A stretch of DNA of 25,393 nucleotides from Bdellovibrionales bacterium. Its GTDB lineage: Bacteria; Pseudomonadota; Alphaproteobacteria; UBA9219. The notes under the pieces were generated by a model. The model made no database searches. It had not been told where the DNA came from and was given only the letters and a program-made list of their open reading frames with translations. The DNA lies in NCBI GenBank assembly GCA_041662785.1, contig JBAZRW010000016.1, forward strand, positions 1-25,393. Direction: 5' to 3'. The translations under genes were made by a program, and so were the position numbers. Positions 22,904-25,393 of the stretch are shown here, one piece after another. The first letter of the stretch is position 1. Each line of letters starts with the position of its first letter.

Positions 22904-24000
22904 TGACACTTGCACCAAAATCCGCTGACGCCTCTATGGTGATTGCGCTGGATGCTATGGGCGGCGACGATGGCCCTGCTATGGTTATAGCGGGCGCGGC
23001 GCTTGCTCATGAGCGTTATCCCAAGCTTTCCTTTATCGTGTTCGGGGATGAGGCACAGGTGCGTCCGCACCTCACCCGTTATCCTTCTCTTGCGGCTTGC
23101 TGTGAGCTTCGCCATACAGCCTCTTGTATTTCTTCGGAAATGAAACCTTCTTTGGCCTTGCGGCAAGGGCGTCAGTCGTCCATGCGGCTTGCGATCAATG
23201 CCGTGGCAGCGGGCGAGGCGTCCAGCATCGTGTCGGCGGGCAATACGGGCGCGCTGATGGCGATGGCCAAGTTTGTCCTTAAAACAATGGCGGGGATTGA
23301 TCGCCCTGCGATTGCGACGGTGTTCCCGACGCAGCGCGGCGAGTGCGTGGTTCTGGATTTGGGCGCGAATCTTGAATGCGATGCTGAAAATCTTGTGCAA
23401 TTTGCCTTGATGGGCGCGATTTTCTGTAATGCCGTTTTGGGCGTTTCCCAGCCTTCGATTGGTCTTCTCAACATCGGTGTTGAGGAAATGAAAGGCCATG
23501 ACGAAGTGCGGACGGCGGCGGCTATTTTGCGCGATCGGCCTTTGCCGGGTGTTTTTCAAGGCTATGTCGAGGGCAACGATATCATGGAAGGCACGGTCGA
23601 TGTGATCGTCGCGGACGGCTTTAGCGGCAATATCGCGCTGAAAGCGGCTGAGGGTACGGCCAAGTTTATGGCGCAGATGCTTCGCCAAGCGTTGAAAAGT
23701 TCGCTGATGGGGAAAATCGGTTATCTGTTTGCGCGGGGCTGCCTTAAGAAAATGCGGCTGCGCGTTGATCCTCGTCGTTATAATGGGGCGATGTTTTTAG
23801 GGCTTCAAGGTGTTTGCGTGAAAAGCCATGGCGGGACGGATCGCGAAGGTTTTGCCAATGCCATTGGCGTTGCGCATGATCTTGTCGCGCATCGCTTTAA
23901 TGATCGCATCAGACAGGAATTGGCGCGTCATTATGGCGCGGCTGAAGAAGAACGAATCATAACGATTGATTCCATCGCGTTGACGGAAGATGGTTTGTGA
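22903..24000 (+). CDS. plsX: phosphate acyltransferase PlsX
   Basis: PlsX converts acyl-ACP to acyl-phosphate, the first step of phospholipid synthesis in bacteria using PlsX/PlsY; it is a peripheral membrane enzyme. The 365 residues fit the family. Visible motifs: IALDAMGGDDGP (14-25), SAGNTGALMA (about 107-116), LLNIGVEEMKG, DGFSGNIALKAAEG and VKSHGGTDREGF near the C-terminus. GTG 22903 is the likely start; an ATG at 22936 has no ribosome binding site and would trim into the first strand. A GC palindrome covers the expected ribosome binding site. Its stop overlaps the fabH ATG by one base. Confidence 0.96.
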   Translation: MTLAPKSADASMVIALDAMGGDDGPAMVIAGAALAHERYPKLSFIVFGDEAQVRPHLTRYPSLAACCELRHTASCISSEMKPSLALRQGRQSSMRLAINAVAAGEASSIVSAGNTGALMAMAKFVLKTMAGIDRPAIATVFPTQRGECVVLDLGANLECDAENLVQFALMGAIFCNAVLGVSQPSIGLLNIGVEEMKGHDEVRTAAAILRDRPLPGVFQGYVEGNDIMEGTVDVIVADGFSGNIALKAAEGTAKFMAQMLRQALKSSLMGKIGYLFARGCLKKMRLRVDPRRYNGAMFLGLQGVCVKSHGGTDREGFANAIGVAHDLVAHRFNDRIRQELARHYGAAEEERIITIDSIALTEDGL

Positions 24001-24977
24001 TGGTGACGCGCTCTGTCCTTTTGGGTTGTGGCGGCGCTCTGCCCAGAACGGTTGTCACCAATCATGATTTGGCGGCGCGCGGCGTTGAAACTTCGCACGA
24101 CTGGATCATTCAACGCACGGGCATCGCTCAGCGCTATATTGCAGCTGAGGACGAAAAGACGTCAGATCTGGCGACCAGCGCGGCAAGAGCGGCTCTTGCC
24201 CAAGCAGGCGTGGATGTCAGCGAGATCGACCTGATTATCGTGGCGACCACAACGCCTGACAATGTTTTCCCCTCGACGGCGGCGCGGGTGCAGGGCAATC
24301 TTGGCCTCACGCGAGGGTTTGTTTTTGATCTGCAGGCCGTATGCTCCGGCTTTGTGTATGCTCTTACGGTGGCCGATAATTTTATTCGTTTGGGACAGGC
24401 TAAAACGGCTCTTGTCATCGGAGCCGAGACGCTTTCACGCCTTTTGGATTGGAGCGACCGCACAACCTGCGTTTTGTTTGGCGATGGCGCGGGGGCCGTC
24501 GTTCTTCAGGCAGCCGAAGGGACAGGCGCTGCTTCGGATTGTGGTATTCTTTCAACGCACCTTCATTCGGATGGCAGCCAGTACGACCATTTGTATGTTG
24601 ATGGCGGCGTAGGTTCGACGGGGACGTTCGGCCATTTGCGTATGGACGGGCGCGAGGTTTTTCGTCATGCCGTCACGCGCCTGTCCGAGGTTGTGGACGA
24701 GGCCTTGGCCGCCAATGGGTTGACGGCGAATGACGTTGATTGGCTCGTGCCTCATCAGGCCAATCGCCGCATTATCGAGGGCATTGCCAAGAAGCTTCAC
24801 TTGCCGGAGGAGCGCGTGGTGATGACGATTGATCGTCATGCCAATACATCGGCGGCTTCTATCCCTCTTGCCTTGGCGACAGCCGTGGGCGATGGCCGAA
24901 TCCAAAAGGGTCAGCTTGTCCTTATGAACGCCATGGGCGGCGGCTTTACGTGGGGTTCGGCACTGGTAAGGGTATAG
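24000..24977 (+). CDS. fabH: beta-ketoacyl-ACP synthase III
   Basis: FabH condenses acetyl-CoA with malonyl-ACP to start fatty-acid synthesis in the cytosol. The 325 residues fit the family. The catalytic triad is visible: Cys115 in AVCSGF, His252 in VPHQANRRI and Asn282 in RHANTSAAS; the C-terminal GGGFTWGSALVR is also typical. ATG 24000 shares its first base with the plsX stop (TGATG), so translation is coupled; a GTG one codon upstream is possible. In many alphaproteobacteria ihfA follows, but here a repeat element and a non-coding stretch follow. Confidence 0.97.
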   Translation: MVTRSVLLGCGGALPRTVVTNHDLAARGVETSHDWIIQRTGIAQRYIAAEDEKTSDLATSAARAALAQAGVDVSEIDLIIVATTTPDNVFPSTAARVQGNLGLTRGFVFDLQAVCSGFVYALTVADNFIRLGQAKTALVIGAETLSRLLDWSDRTTCVLFGDGAGAVVLQAAEGTGAASDCGILSTHLHSDGSQYDHLYVDGGVGSTGTFGHLRMDGREVFRHAVTRLSEVVDEALAANGLTANDVDWLVPHQANRRIIEGIAKKLHLPEERVVMTIDRHANTSAASIPLALATAVGDGRIQKGQLVLMNAMGGGFTWGSALVRV

Positions 24978-24984
24978 AATCTCT

Positions 24985-25109
24985 GTCGTTGCGAACGAAG
25001 CGAAGCAATCCAGCTGCGCGACGTCCTCCCGCCGCGATGAGTCTTGTGCCGCGTAGGCCACAGAAGTTGGATTGCCACGTCAACTCTGTTGAGCCTCGCG
25101 CGATGACGG
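24985..25109. repeat. palindromic element downstream of fabH
   Basis: GTCGTTGCGAACGAAGCGAAGCAATCCA starts the element (in two short blocks, 24985-25012); TGGATTGC at 25068-25075 is the reverse complement of GCAATCCA, and CGATGACG near 25101-25109 partly matches the outer end. The hairpin TCAAC-TCT-GTTGA (25080-25092) lies inside. It probably belongs to the same broad class of CGTCATTGCG-ended repeats as 4216-4307. It may help terminate fabH transcription. Confidence 0.7.
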
Positions 25110-25267
25110 AGTTTTATTTTGTTTTTGTGTAACCACCCCATGACTTGGCATCAATAACTGTGACCACCACATTTTCTTATAGTTAACGCGCATTTTCTCC
25201 TTTTGCGGCGGGGAAAAAGGTGTTTAAGTTAGGTTCGTAGGCGCAATTTTATTGATGAGGAAAAAAA
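25110..25267. other. AT-rich intergenic stretch, nothing identified
   Basis: This lies between the repeat element and the right copy of the 31-nt motif. It contains a GTTAAC palindrome near 25182 and several poly-A/T runs. I found no frame with a credible start and no convincing promoter. Confidence 0.5.
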
Positions 25268-25298
25268 TGGCATAATGATCAAAAGGTGTGGGTAGATT
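25268..25298 (+). repeat. right copy of the ~31-nt motif, inverted relative to 77-108
   Basis: TGGCATAATGATC, four A, then GGTGTGGGTAGATT; identical to the left copy on the opposite strand except for one fewer A. That deletion shortens the reading frame after ATG to six codons (MIKRCG). Upstream and downstream flanks differ from the left copy. Confidence 0.7.
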
Positions 25299-25357
25299 CA
25301 CGATTTTGAGAGCAAAAAGCTGATCATTTTTCTCCGCCGATCCTTCTTCAATCCTCG

Positions 25358-25393
25358 ATGTATTTTGACCTTGTTTTTCCAGTGAGCGAAGGA
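25358..25393 (+). CDS. possible partial gene at the right edge
   Basis: ATG 25358 opens a frame to the window edge (MYFDLVFPVSEG), with a GTG at 25382 in the same frame. No ribosome binding site is seen, and the terminal GAAGGA could itself be the ribosome binding site of a gene starting just outside. Product unknown. Confidence 0.2.
   Translation, partial: MYFDLVFPVSEG

Noticed and set aside
22879..23688. Minus-strand 269-codon frame opposite plsX
   Set aside because: Arg/His-rich shadow with no recognisable domain; plsX is certain on the plus strand.
24911..25141. Minus-strand 76-codon frame after fabH
   Set aside because: It encodes repeat-derived peptide (WIASLRSQ) and runs into fabH; no start signal.

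Overview
The window looks like chromosomal DNA of an alphaproteobacterium with mid-range GC. The evidence is a set of lineage-typical genes: fumC followed by a ribbon-helix-helix (RHH_4-type) gene, a DUF1192 protein, a DUF1013/TrcR regulator, sym-homospermidine synthase, divergent bamE/yceD, and the rpmF-plsX-fabH block. I cannot name the genus; a Rhodospirillales-like or neighbouring lineage would fit.

Layout. Bases 1-5.1 kb hold a secreted SNase-fold protein (-), fumC with a translationally coupled RHH gene (+), DUF1192 (-), a tiny lipoprotein, a gene-poor stretch of palindromic repeats and hairpins, trcR with a strong terminator, and a GNAT-like gene. Bases 5.1-6.1 kb hold an NTF2-like/GIY-YIG pair (-), a repeat cluster, and tRNA-Ala(CGC) with its own promoter (-). 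Bases 6.1-8.1 kb form a tight operon of yggT, folD and a family-2 glycosyltransferase. Bases 8.2-9.6 kb hold a membrane-anchored protein that I read as a very divergent lytic-transglycosylase relative.

The main accessory region is 9.6-18 kb. It is a five-gene exopolysaccharide export operon read leftward from a clear sigma70-type promoter at about 16.4 kb: Wza-like export protein, outer-membrane beta-barrel, Wzz-like co-polymerase, BY-kinase-like ATPase, and PrsT-like TPR lipoprotein. A DUF1284 gene follows, and a divergent ExeA/XrtA-type AAA ATPase lies beyond it. The set matches exosortase (XrtA/PEP-CTERM)-associated export modules, but no exosortase, polymerase, priming transferase or PEP-CTERM protein is present here.

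Bases 18-21 kb hold homospermidine synthase with a structured leader, and a PAS-containing membrane histidine kinase. Bases 21-25 kb hold bamE (-) divergent from yceD (+), an unknown 61-aa protein (-), and the rpmF-plsX-fabH block for ribosomal protein L32 and early phospholipid/fatty-acid synthesis.

The most unusual non-coding signals are three. A roughly 31-nt motif lies near both ends of the window in inverted orientation, about 25 kb apart and facing outward. A family of palindromic repeats shares sequence with the antisense strand of the tRNA-Ala anticodon arm. Several hairpins lie directly before fumC, trcR, hss and plsX. I did not find a clearly new defence or mobile system. The strongest novelty candidates are the transglycosylase-like protein, the exosortase-less export locus, and the 31-nt inverted motif.
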